Part shown: positions 14,388 through 20,780 of the stretch, piece by piece
Position numbering within the stretch: the first letter of the stretch is position 1
How the letters are laid out: each line of letters begins with the position of its first letter
From: Bog-756 sp036553725
GTDB taxonomy: Bacteria > Actinomycetota > Acidimicrobiia > Acidimicrobiales > RAAP-2
Reading direction: 5' to 3'
DNA length: 20,780 nucleotides
NCBI GenBank assembly: GCA_036553725.1
Contig: DATBOO010000013.1
Span: 1-20,780, forward strand
Made by a program: the position numbers and the translations under genes
Notes under the pieces: generated by a model
Databases searched by the model: none
What the model was told of the DNA's origin: nothing
What the model saw: only the letters and a program-made list of their open reading frames with translations

Positions 14388-14402
14388 CTGACGGTCCGTC
14401 AG
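14388..14402. promoter_or_regulatory. 15-bp odd palindrome between ferredoxin and arc (candidate operator)
   Basis: CTGACGGTCCGTCAG: perfect 7-bp arms around one central base. It lies between the predicted -35 of the ferredoxin promoter (minus strand) and the predicted -35 of arc at 14434. A lone half-site CCGTCAG occurs at 14301-14307. The size and symmetry suit a TetR-family dimer, but no regulator gene is in the window. Confidence 0.5.
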
Positions 14403-14433
14403 ATCGCACCCGGAGAAGGCGTCGGTGGTGCTC

Positions 14434-14460
14434 TTGCCGCGAGGGGTGCCGGTGTAGGGT
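14434..14460 (+). promoter_or_regulatory. Predicted promoter of arc
   Basis: TTGCCG at 14434-14439 and TAGGGT at 14455-14460 with a 15-base spacer. Transcription would start near 14467, about 20 bases before the GTG at 14488. Confidence 0.5.
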
Positions 14461-14487
14461 CGCCAACAGGGCCCGAACGCGAACGAG

Positions 14488-16272
14488 GTGATTCCGACGG
14501 CTGAATTCGATGAGGTGAGCGACAACCGCCCGACCGGCCCCGCAGATGACGGCGACCTCGACGCGCTGCGGCTCCGGGCCCAGGAGGCCGAGGAGGAGGT
14601 CACCCTGCTCCGCCGTCGCCTGCAGGAGAGCCCCCGCCGGGTGCAGACCCTCGAGGAGAAGCTGCTGGAGACCAAGGGCCAGCTGGCCCAGGCCATCTCG
14701 CAGAACGAGAAGCTCACCTTCACCCTGCAGACGGCCAAGGAGCACGTGGCCAACCTGCGCGACGAGGTGGAGAAGCTGACCCAGCCGCCGGCGGCGTACG
14801 GGACGTTCCTCGGCACCAACGAGGACGGAACCGTCGACGTCTTCTCGGGGGGCCGCAAGATGCGGGTGTCCCTCCATCCGGACATCGAGGTCGACGAGTT
14901 GCAGCGGGGCAACGAGGTGGTGCTCAACGAATCCCTCAACGTCATCCTCGCCCGTGAGGGCGAGGGCTCCGGCGAGGTGGTGGTCCTGAAGGAGATCCTC
15001 GACGACGGCAGGCGGGCCATGGTCTTCGGCCGGGCGGACGAGGAGCGGGTGGCGGAGCTCTCCGACGCGCTCATCGGGGTCAAGCTCCGTGCCGGCGACA
15101 CCGTCCTCATGGAGTCACGGACCGGCCTGCTGATCGAGAAGCTGGCCCGTCCCGAGGTGGAGGAGCTGGTGCTCGAAGAGGTCCCTGATGTGACGTACGC
15201 CGACGTGGGCGGGCTCGACGACCAGATCGAGGCGATCACCGACGCCGTCGAGCTTCCCTACCTCTATCGGGAGCTCTACTCCGAGCACAAGCTGCCCGCC
15301 CCGAAGGGCATCCTCCTCTACGGCCCGCCGGGGTGTGGGAAGACGCTGATCGCCAAGGCGGTGGCCAACTCGTTGGCCAAGAAGGTGGCGGAGGTGACCG
15401 GCAACACCAATGCCCGGAGCTACTTCCTCAACATCAAGGGGCCCGAGCTCCTCAACAAGTATGTGGGTGAGACCGAGCGGCAGATCCGCCTGGTCTTCCA
15501 GAGGGCCCGGGAGAAGTCGGAAGAGGGCGTCCCGGTGATCGTGTTCTTCGACGAGATGGACTCGTTGTTCCGCACCCGGGGAACGGGGATCAGTTCGGAC
15601 ATGGAGTCGACCATCGTGCCGCAGCTGTTGGCGGAGATCGACGGCGTGGAGACCCTGAAGGACGTGATCGTGATCGGCGCCTCCAACCGCGAGGACCTGA
15701 TCGATCCGGCCATCCTCCGCCCCGGTCGGCTCGACGTGAAGATCCGGATCGAACGTCCGAACGAGGCGGCGGCGGCCCAGATCTTCTCCCGCTACCTCAC
15801 CGCCGACCTCCCCCTCGACGCCGACGAGGTCCGGACGCTCGGTGGCGGCGATCCGGCCAAGGCCACCCAGTCCATGATCGAGTCGACGGTGACCGAGATG
15901 TACCGCAACGACGAGGAGAACCGGTTCCTCGAGGTGACCTATCAGAACGGTGACAAGGAGGTCCTCTACTACCGGGACTTCTCCTCGGGGGCGATGATCG
16001 AGAACATCGTCCGCCGGGCCAAGAAGCTGGCCATCAAGCGGGCGATCGCCGACAAGACACGGGGGATCCGCACCGCCGACCTGCTCGAGTCGATCCGCCA
16101 GGAGTACAAGGAGAACGAGGACCTGCCCAACACCACCAACCCGGACGACTGGGCCAAGATCTCCGGCAAGAAGGGCGAGCGGATCGTCTACATCCGAACC
16201 CTGATCAGCGACCAGGACGAGACGAAGGGCGGACGGTCCATCGAGCGGGTGGGGACCGGCCAGTATCTCTGA
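14488..16272 (+). CDS. arc: Proteasome-associated ring ATPase (Mpa/ARC)
   Basis: A hexameric AAA ATPase that captures Pup-tagged proteins through its coiled coil, unfolds them and feeds them to the 20S core. It has 594 residues. Coiled coil at about 24-98, OB-fold interdomain at about 100-225, then one AAA domain with Walker A GPPGCGKT at 279-286, Walker B FFDEMD at 353-358 and SN/RPGR elements at 399-414. The last three residues are QYL, the tail that docks on the PrcA ring in mycobacterial Mpa. The GTG at 14488 is taken as the start; the in-frame GTG at 14515 (giving SDNRPTG...) is an alternative, and neither has a strong ribosome binding site. It diverges from the ferredoxin gene and is followed by dop after 49 bp. 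Confidence 0.96.
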   Translation: MIPTAEFDEVSDNRPTGPADDGDLDALRLRAQEAEEEVTLLRRRLQESPRRVQTLEEKLLETKGQLAQAISQNEKLTFTLQTAKEHVANLRDEVEKLTQPPAAYGTFLGTNEDGTVDVFSGGRKMRVSLHPDIEVDELQRGNEVVLNESLNVILAREGEGSGEVVVLKEILDDGRRAMVFGRADEERVAELSDALIGVKLRAGDTVLMESRTGLLIEKLARPEVEELVLEEVPDVTYADVGGLDDQIEAITDAVELPYLYRELYSEHKLPAPKGILLYGPPGCGKTLIAKAVANSLAKKVAEVTGNTNARSYFLNIKGPELLNKYVGETERQIRLVFQRAREKSEEGVPVIVFFDEMDSLFRTRGTGISSDMESTIVPQLLAEIDGVETLKDVIVIGASNREDLIDPAILRPGRLDVKIRIERPNEAAAAQIFSRYLTADLPLDADEVRTLGGGDPAKATQSMIESTVTEMYRNDEENRFLEVTYQNGDKEVLYYRDFSSGAMIENIVRRAKKLAIKRAIADKTRGIRTADLLESIRQEYKENEDLPNTTNPDDWAKISGKKGERIVYIRTLISDQDETKGGRSIERVGTGQYL

Positions 16273-16309
16273 GCCCACAGGAATCGATCTCTGGGGGCAC
16301 CGGCCAGGA

Positions 16310-16315
16310 TAGGGT
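16310..16315 (+). promoter_or_regulatory. -10-like box of dop (leaderless geometry)
   Basis: TAGGGT followed by six bases and the GTG at 16322. No ribosome binding site fits between the box and the start codon. This suggests a dop transcript beginning at its start codon, separate from arc. Confidence 0.5.
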
Positions 16316-16321
16316 CGACGC

Positions 16322-17815
16322 GTGGCCATCCCCAAGGTCTGCGGCATCGAGACCGAGTACGGCATCCAGGTCCTGCATGGCGATCCGAACCCGATCGCGG
16401 CATCGTCGGTCCTGATCAACGCGTACGCCCGCGATGTGGCGCGCCAGCAGACCGGCTGGGACTTCGAAGACGAGGCCCCCGGGAACGACGCCCGCGGCTT
16501 CGCCCGCGAGGGTTCCATGCCGCCCCAGGTCGAGACCCATCTGGTGAACACCGTGCTCACCAACGGGGCCCGCTACTACGTCGACCACGCCCACCCCGAG
16601 TTCTCCACCCCGGAATGCCGCGACGCGCTCGAATGCGTGCGCTACGACCGGGCCGGCGAGCTGATCCTCACCCGGTCGATGGAGGCGGCCGACCTGGCCG
16701 TCGCCGACGGGTCGCGGCTGGTGGTCTACAAGAACAACTCGGACGGCAAGGGGAACTCCTACGGGGCCCACGAGAACTACCTGATGGACCGGGCCGCGCC
16801 GTTCACCCGGATCGTGGCCGGGGTGACCCCCCACTTCGTCACCCGTCAGATCTTTGCCGGGGCGGGGAAGGTGGGCGCGGAGACCGCCGTCCACGACGGG
16901 ACCAGGGTCGACTTCCAACTGTCCCAGCGGGCCGAGTTCTTCGAGGAGCAGGTGGGCCTGGAGACCACGCTGAAGCGTCCCATCGTGAACACCCGCGACG
17001 AGCCCCACGCCGATCCCCACCGGTACCGGAGACTGCACGTCATCGTCGGCGACGCCAACCTCTGCGAGGTGGCCACCTTCCTGAAGGTCGGGACCACCTC
17101 GCTGGTACTGGCCATGATCGAGGACGACGTCTCGGGGAGCCGGAGCCTGGCCCTGGCCGATCCGGTGGGCGCCATGCACGACGTCGCCCTGGACCGGACC
17201 TTCACAGGGCCCCTGCTGATGGAGGACGGCTCGACCGCCACCGCCCTGGCCATCCAGTGGGAGCTGTTTTCGCTGGCTCGCAAGTATGCGGACGATCAGG
17301 GCCTCGACTGCATGGGTGACCAGGCGGTGGGCGAGGAGGTGCTGAAGCGCTGGGAGGCGGTCCTCCACGGGCTCGAGAGCGATCCGATGTCCCTGGCCCG
17401 CCAGCTCGACTGGGTGGCGAAGCTCCAACTGATCGAGGCCTACCGCGAACGCCACGGATTGGATTGGGACGACCACCGTCTGGCCGCCCTCGACCTCCAG
17501 TACCACGACCTGCGGCCGTCCCGGTCCCTGTTCGCGCGGATGGACAGCGAGCGACTGATCAGCGAGGAATCGGTGGCCGTGGCCGTGACCGAACCGCCCC
17601 GGGACACCCGGGCCTGGTTCCGGGGCCAGTGCCTCAAGAAATGGCCCTCCTCAGTCGTCACCGCCAACTGGGATTCGCTGGTGTTCGACCTCGGCACCGA
17701 CCCGTTGCGCCGCGTCCCTATGATGGACCCCCTAAAGGGCACGGCCGATCACGTCGAGAAGCTGTTACAGGCGTGCGCGGGACCTTCCGAGCTGTTGGAT
17801 CGACTGAGCAGCTAG
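16322..17815 (+). CDS. dop: Depupylase / Pup deamidase
   Basis: Removes Pup from substrates and, where Pup ends in Gln, deamidates it. It belongs to the carboxylate-amine ligase fold shared with PafA. It has 497 residues. GIETEYG at 8-14 supplies metal ligands. The active-site Asp is Asp88 in YYVDHAHPEFSTPE. Residues about 40-72 form the flexible Dop-loop that PafA lacks, which separates the two paralogues. KNNSDGKGNSYGAHENYL (about 140-157) and NTRDEPHAD (about 223-231) are shared family motifs. The GTG at 16322 is the only start that keeps the IETEYG strand intact, with TAGGGT six bases upstream. Its stop (17813-17815) overlaps the AGGAG that serves the pup leader. Because Pup here ends in GGE, deamidation is not needed and depupylation should be its main role. 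Confidence 0.95.
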   Translation: MAIPKVCGIETEYGIQVLHGDPNPIAASSVLINAYARDVARQQTGWDFEDEAPGNDARGFAREGSMPPQVETHLVNTVLTNGARYYVDHAHPEFSTPECRDALECVRYDRAGELILTRSMEAADLAVADGSRLVVYKNNSDGKGNSYGAHENYLMDRAAPFTRIVAGVTPHFVTRQIFAGAGKVGAETAVHDGTRVDFQLSQRAEFFEEQVGLETTLKRPIVNTRDEPHADPHRYRRLHVIVGDANLCEVATFLKVGTTSLVLAMIEDDVSGSRSLALADPVGAMHDVALDRTFTGPLLMEDGSTATALAIQWELFSLARKYADDQGLDCMGDQAVGEEVLKRWEAVLHGLESDPMSLARQLDWVAKLQLIEAYRERHGLDWDDHRLAALDLQYHDLRPSRSLFARMDSERLISEESVAVAVTEPPRDTRAWFRGQCLKKWPSSVVTANWDSLVFDLGTDPLRRVPMMDPLKGTADHVEKLLQACAGPSELLDRLSS

Positions 17816-17818
17816 GAG
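17814..17818 (+). promoter_or_regulatory. Ribosome binding site placed for the first repeat ATG of the pup leader
   Basis: AGGAG overlaps the dop stop codon. It has a seven-base spacer to the ATG at 17826 (mini-ORF 1) but lies 46 bases from the pup ATG at 17865. No comparable site precedes the pup ATG itself. Confidence 0.65.
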
Positions 17819-17825
17819 AGTAGGG

Positions 17826-17877
17826 ATGGTTGAACGGGATGGTTGAACGAGATGGTTGAACGAGATGGCTGAACGCG
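17826..17877 (+). repeat. Four tandem 13-bp repeats spanning the pup leader and start codon
   Basis: The unit is ATGGTTGAACGAG, with starts at 17826, 17839, 17852 and 17865. Copy 1 differs at position 12 (G); copy 4 differs at positions 5 and 12 (both C) and contains the real pup start. Copies 1-3 each open a mini-ORF (Met-Val-Glu-Arg-Asp-Gly, then TGA) at 17826-17846, 17839-17859 and 17852-17872. The stops of mini-ORFs 1 and 2 each fall five bases before a later ATG (17852 and 17865). The third stop lies just inside pup. Because 13 is not a multiple of three, neighbouring copies are in different frames. Confidence 0.9.
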
Positions 17878-18059
17878 AACAGAAGAAGAAGGCCACCGCC
17901 GAGCGGGCCGACGAGGTGGTGGAGGAAGTGCCCGCCACCTCGGCCACCGGCGACAAGCTGAAGGCCGAGCTCGACGATCTGCTCGACGAGATCGACGAGG
18001 TGCTCGAGGACAATGCCGAGGAGTTCGTCCGCAACTACGTGCAGAAGGGCGGCGAGTAG
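17865..18059 (+). CDS. pup: Prokaryotic ubiquitin-like protein Pup
   Basis: A small disordered modifier that PafA links through its C-terminal Glu to lysines of target proteins. With the ATG at 17865 it has 64 residues, the normal size. The N-terminal half is charged and low complexity. The C-terminal half (31-64) carries the conserved helix that binds the Arc coiled coil: LDDLLDEIDEVLEDNAEEFVRNYVQK broken into its usual parts (LDDLLDEID at 37-45, EEFVRNYVQKGGE at 52-64). It ends in GGE, so it is ligation-ready without deamidation. A TTG at 17856 would add three residues but has no support. The order dop-pup-prcB-prcA is the classic one. Translation probably depends on the upstream repeat leader, because no good ribosome binding site directly precedes this ATG. 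Confidence 0.95.
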   Translation: MAEREQKKKATAERADEVVEEVPATSATGDKLKAELDDLLDEIDEVLEDNAEEFVRNYVQKGGE

Positions 18060-18064
18060 ACCCG

Positions 18065-18880
18065 GTGACGCTGCCGCTCTTCTCGACAACTGAAGACCCG
18101 GGACCGAACTTTGCGGGGCTGATTCGGCGGCTGCAGGTCCCGGTTCACCCGCTGATGGCCGCGACCGCCGGCACCCCGACCCCCGGACCCGGGGACTTCC
18201 GGCACGGGACCACGGTGGTGGCGCTCCGTTTCGCCGAAGGGATCGTGATGGCCGGCGATCGTCGGGCCACCGAGGGGCACTCCATCGCCCACCGGGCCAT
18301 GGAGAAGGTCTTCCCCGCCGACCGCTATTCAGCGGTGGCGATCGCCGGCGCCGCCGGTCCGGCCATCGAGATGGTCCGGCTCTTCCAGACCCAGCTGGAG
18401 CACTACGAGAAGGTCGAGGGGGTGGTCCTGAGTCTCGAGGGCAAGGCCAACCAATTGGGCCAGATGGTGCGCGAGCACCTGCCCATGGCCATGCAGGGAC
18501 TGGCGGTCGTCCCCCTGTTCGCCGGCTACGACCTGGCCCGCGAGACAGGCCGGATCTTCACCTATGACGTGACCGGCGGGCACTACGAGGAGACCGAGCA
18601 CAACGCCACCGGATCCGGAGGCCGTGACGCCCGCACCACCATCAAGCTCGGGTACCGGGTCGGCATGGTGCGTGACGATGCGGTCGAGCTGGCCATCGAG
18701 GCCCTCTACGAGGCGGCCGACGAGGACTCGGCCACCGGCGGACCCGACCTGATCCGGGGCATCTATCCCTTGGTGGCCACGGTCACCGCGGCCGGATTCG
18801 AGCCGGTGCCCGAGGACGAGGTGGCGGAGCGCTTCGCCGCCCTCATCGAACGCCGGCGGGCCGAGGGGCGCCAGCCATGA
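18065..18880 (+). CDS. prcB: 20S proteasome beta subunit
   Basis: The catalytic subunit of the proteasome core. It has 271 residues from the GTG at 18065. A 48-residue propeptide ends at HG, and cleavage before Thr49 would expose the nucleophile (mature Thr1). The expected partners are present: Asp65 (mature 17) in GDRRAT and Lys81 (mature 33) in MEKVF. The GTG is five bases after the pup stop with no clear ribosome binding site, so coupling is likely. The stop overlaps the prcA ATG (ATGA). The mature length of about 223 residues is normal. Confidence 0.96.
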   Translation: MTLPLFSTTEDPGPNFAGLIRRLQVPVHPLMAATAGTPTPGPGDFRHGTTVVALRFAEGIVMAGDRRATEGHSIAHRAMEKVFPADRYSAVAIAGAAGPAIEMVRLFQTQLEHYEKVEGVVLSLEGKANQLGQMVREHLPMAMQGLAVVPLFAGYDLARETGRIFTYDVTGGHYEETEHNATGSGGRDARTTIKLGYRVGMVRDDAVELAIEALYEAADEDSATGGPDLIRGIYPLVATVTAAGFEPVPEDEVAERFAALIERRRAEGRQP

Positions 18881-19554
18881 CCATGCCCTACTACGTCGCC
18901 CCCGAACAGGTGATGAAGGATCGGGCCGAATACGCCCAGAAGGGCATCGCCCGGGGCCGATCCCTGATCGCCACCACCTACGACATGGGCATCGCCATCG
19001 TGGCCGACAACCCGTCTCGGTCGCTTCACAAGATCAGCGAGATCTACGACCGGATTGCCTTCGCCGGCGTGGGCAAGTACAACGAATTCGACCAGCTGCG
19101 CGTCTCGGGCATCCGCCATGCCGACACCAAGGGCTACGCCTACAGCCGGGAGGACGTCGACGCGCGGTCCCTGGCCAACCTCTACGCCCAGTACCTCGGT
19201 CAGGTCTTCACCCATGAGATGAAGCCGCTCGAGGTGGAGATTCTGGTGGCCGAGCTGGGTAGCGGGCCCCACCCCGCCCAGCTGTACCACATCGCCTACG
19301 AGGGCACCATCACCGATGAGGACCGCTATGCGGTGCTCGGTGGTGAGACCGAGGCCATCGCCGAGCGCCTCGAGGGGGAGTGGACGGCCGGGTGGGCCCT
19401 CGGTACGGCGCTCAACGCCGCGGTGAGCGCGCTGGCCGGGCCCGACCGGGCCCTGGTCGGGTCGGATCTCGAGGTGGCCGTCCTGGCCCGGGCCAACGGC
19501 CGGCGGGCCTTCCGGCGGCTGGTCGACTCCGAATTGGAGTCCCTGCTGGGCTGA
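18877..19554 (+). CDS. prcA: 20S proteasome alpha subunit
   Basis: Forms the outer gated rings of the core and the docking surface for Arc. It has 225 residues. The N-terminal stretch MTMPYYVAPEQVMKDRAEYAQKGIARG includes the gate segment and first alpha helix; the rest is the alpha-type proteasome fold without a catalytic Thr. It is a little shorter than the mycobacterial protein because the acidic C-terminal tail is reduced to ELESLLG. The ATG overlaps the prcB stop by four bases, and GAGGGG lies about eight bases upstream. Equal production with PrcB by translational coupling is expected. Confidence 0.95.
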   Translation: MTMPYYVAPEQVMKDRAEYAQKGIARGRSLIATTYDMGIAIVADNPSRSLHKISEIYDRIAFAGVGKYNEFDQLRVSGIRHADTKGYAYSREDVDARSLANLYAQYLGQVFTHEMKPLEVEILVAELGSGPHPAQLYHIAYEGTITDEDRYAVLGGETEAIAERLEGEWTAGWALGTALNAAVSALAGPDRALVGSDLEVAVLARANGRRAFRRLVDSELESLLG

Positions 19555-19609
19555 GCGATTCCGGGCCGCCGGACCGCCGCCCGACCGCCGGTTCGCAGCC
19601 TTCGGCCCT

Positions 19610-19627
19610 CCTCACGGTACCGTGAGG
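19610..19627. promoter_or_regulatory. 18-bp perfect palindrome over the predicted pafA -10 box
   Basis: CCTCACGGTACCGTGAGG is self-complementary over 18 bases. It contains TACCGT (19618-19623), a TAnnnT -10 box seven bases before the pafA ATG, and by symmetry the same box on the minus strand. It ends three bases before the ATG. A dimeric repressor bound here would block the promoter. There is no ribosome binding site with good spacing, which suits a leaderless mRNA. Confidence 0.6.
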
Positions 19628-19630
19628 GAG

Positions 19631-20780
19631 ATGGACAAGCGCATCTACGGCTTGGAGAACGAATACGGGGTCACCTGCACGCTGCGCGGGCAGAGGCGGC
19701 TGAGCCCCGACGAGGTGGCCCGCTACCTCTTCCGGAGGGTGGTGAGCTGGGGACGTTCCTCCAACGTGTTCCTCGAGAACGGGGCCCGGCTCTACCTCGA
19801 CGTGGGGAGCCACCCCGAGTACGCCACCCCGGAATGCGACGACATCGCCGGGCTGGTCGTCCACGACAAGGCCGGCGAGTGGATCCTCTCCTCGTTGGTG
19901 GAGGGGGCAGAGGCCCGCCTCCGCGAGGAGGGCATCCGCGGGGACATCTACCTGTTCAAGAACAACACCGACTCGGCCGGCAACTCCTACGGCTGCCATG
20001 AGAACTACCTGACCAGCCGACGCGACGACTTCGCCCACTACACCGAGGTGCTGATTCCGTTCTTGGTCAGTAGGCAGGTCTACGCCGGAGCGGGGAAGGT
20101 GCTCCAGACGGCCCGGGGGGCGGTGTTCTGCCTGAGCCAGCGGGCGGAGCACATCTGGGAGGGGGTGTCGTCGGCCACCACCCGGAGCCGGCCGATCATC
20201 AACACCCGTGACGAGCCCCACGCCGACGCCGAGAAGTACCGGCGTCTGCACGTGATCGTGGGCGACTCCAACATGAGCGAGTACGCGACGTTCCTCAAGG
20301 TGGGCGCAACCAGCATCGTGCTGCGCATGCTCGAGGACCCCTCGACGGTCATGCGCGACCTGACCCTCGAGAACCCCATACGGGCCATCCGCGAAATCAG
20401 CCACGACATCACCTGCCGCCGGCCGGTCCGCCTGGCCAACGGCCGCGAGATGAGCGCGCTGGACATCCAAGGGGAATACCTGCAGCGGGCGGTCCGCTAT
20501 CGCGACCGGCAAGGCCTGTCGCCCCAGGGGGATCGGGCCCTCGACATGTGGGAGCACTGTCTGAAGGGCCTGGAGTCCGACCCGCTGTCGCTCCACCGGG
20601 AGTGCGACTGGGTGGCCAAGTACCGGCTCATCGACCGCTACCGCCAACGGCACCAGCTCTCCCTGCACAGCCCCAACGTGTCGCTGCTCGACTTCCAGTA
20701 CCACGACGTCGACCGATCGCGCGGGCTCTACTACCGGCTGCAGCGTCACGATCAGCTCGATCGGATGTGCGATGATGCCG
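19631..20780 (+). CDS. pafA: Pup-protein ligase, cut by window end
   Basis: Uses ATP to phosphorylate the C-terminal Glu of Pup and join it to a substrate lysine. The window holds 383 codons; the family has about 450-480, so roughly 70-100 C-terminal residues are missing. GLENEYG at 7-13 supplies metal ligands, and Asp57 in YLDVGSHPEYATPE is the expected catalytic base. KNNTDSAGNSYGCHENYL and NTRDEPHAD are shared with Dop. The Dop-loop is absent, which identifies it as PafA. The ATG at 19631 matches the usual MDKRIYGLENEYG start. It lies 76 bp after prcA and has its own palindromic promoter, so it may be controlled apart from the core genes. No stop codon occurs before the edge. Confidence 0.95.
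   Translation, partial: MDKRIYGLENEYGVTCTLRGQRRLSPDEVARYLFRRVVSWGRSSNVFLENGARLYLDVGSHPEYATPECDDIAGLVVHDKAGEWILSSLVEGAEARLREEGIRGDIYLFKNNTDSAGNSYGCHENYLTSRRDDFAHYTEVLIPFLVSRQVYAGAGKVLQTARGAVFCLSQRAEHIWEGVSSATTRSRPIINTRDEPHADAEKYRRLHVIVGDSNMSEYATFLKVGATSIVLRMLEDPSTVMRDLTLENPIRAIREISHDITCRRPVRLANGREMSALDIQGEYLQRAVRYRDRQGLSPQGDRALDMWEHCLKGLESDPLSLHRECDWVAKYRLIDRYRQRHQLSLHSPNVSLLDFQYHDVDRSRGLYYRLQRHDQLDRMCDDA

Noticed and set aside
15115..17506. Long minus-strand frames opposite arc and dop
   Set aside because: They are shadows of two well-supported genes, with no ribosome binding sites and Arg/Gly/Val-biased translations.
17826..17877. CRISPR-like or iteron array at the pup leader
   Set aside because: The 13-bp repeats are directly adjacent with no spacers and carry the pup start codon; no cas or replication gene is nearby.

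Overview
This is high-GC DNA with many GTG starts. It carries a complete Pup-proteasome locus and a fused FO synthase (coenzyme F420 pathway), so the source is an actinomycete-type bacterium (Actinomycetota). The unusual pentose-phosphate layout and the small conserved-looking membrane proteins suggest a deep lineage such as Acidimicrobiia, but that placement is inference. No rRNA, tRNA, CRISPR array, insertion sequence or phage gene was seen. The window is mostly chromosomal core, densely packed, with no gene-free stretch over 300 bp.

Left half (1-11796, all minus strand). Reading with transcription: a bicupin protein and a FIST sensory-domain protein form one pair (11796 to 9656). They are followed by a pentose-phosphate run: tkt, tal, gnd, zwf, pgl, then fbiC and the start of a probable LOG-family protein that leaves the window at base 1. 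Zwf, Pgl and Gnd are the oxidative branch from glucose-6-phosphate to ribulose-5-phosphate. Tal and Tkt are the non-oxidative branch. FbiC makes the deazaflavin core of F420, so reductant-generating genes sit in line with genes for a second redox cofactor. No opcA is present. Tkt is preceded by two TAGGGT -10-like boxes.

Centre (11797-14228). A PaaI-type hotdog thioesterase diverges from the bicupin gene. A plus-strand run of three small membrane proteins and trmI (tRNA m1A58 methyltransferase) follows. A [3Fe-4S]-type ferredoxin on the minus strand converges on trmI with no bases between the two stop codons.

Right half (14229-20780, plus strand). This is the Pup-proteasome system: arc/mpa (ring ATPase ending in QYL), dop (depupylase), pup (ending in GGE), prcB, prcA, and pafA (Pup ligase, cut by the window end). 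PafA attaches Pup to target lysines, Arc unfolds Pup-tagged proteins into the PrcAB core, and Dop removes Pup. The ferredoxin and arc diverge from a shared 259-bp region with a perfect 15-bp odd palindrome between the predicted promoters.

The protein systems are known ones. The least expected signals are regulatory: (1) pup is preceded by three tandem 13-bp copies of its own start region, each opening a six-codon mini-ORF, with the good ribosome binding site in front of the first copy rather than the real start; (2) an 18-bp perfect palindrome covers the predicted -10 box of pafA and ends three bases before its ATG; (3) several genes have a TAnnnT box six or seven bases before the start codon, which suggests leaderless mRNAs.
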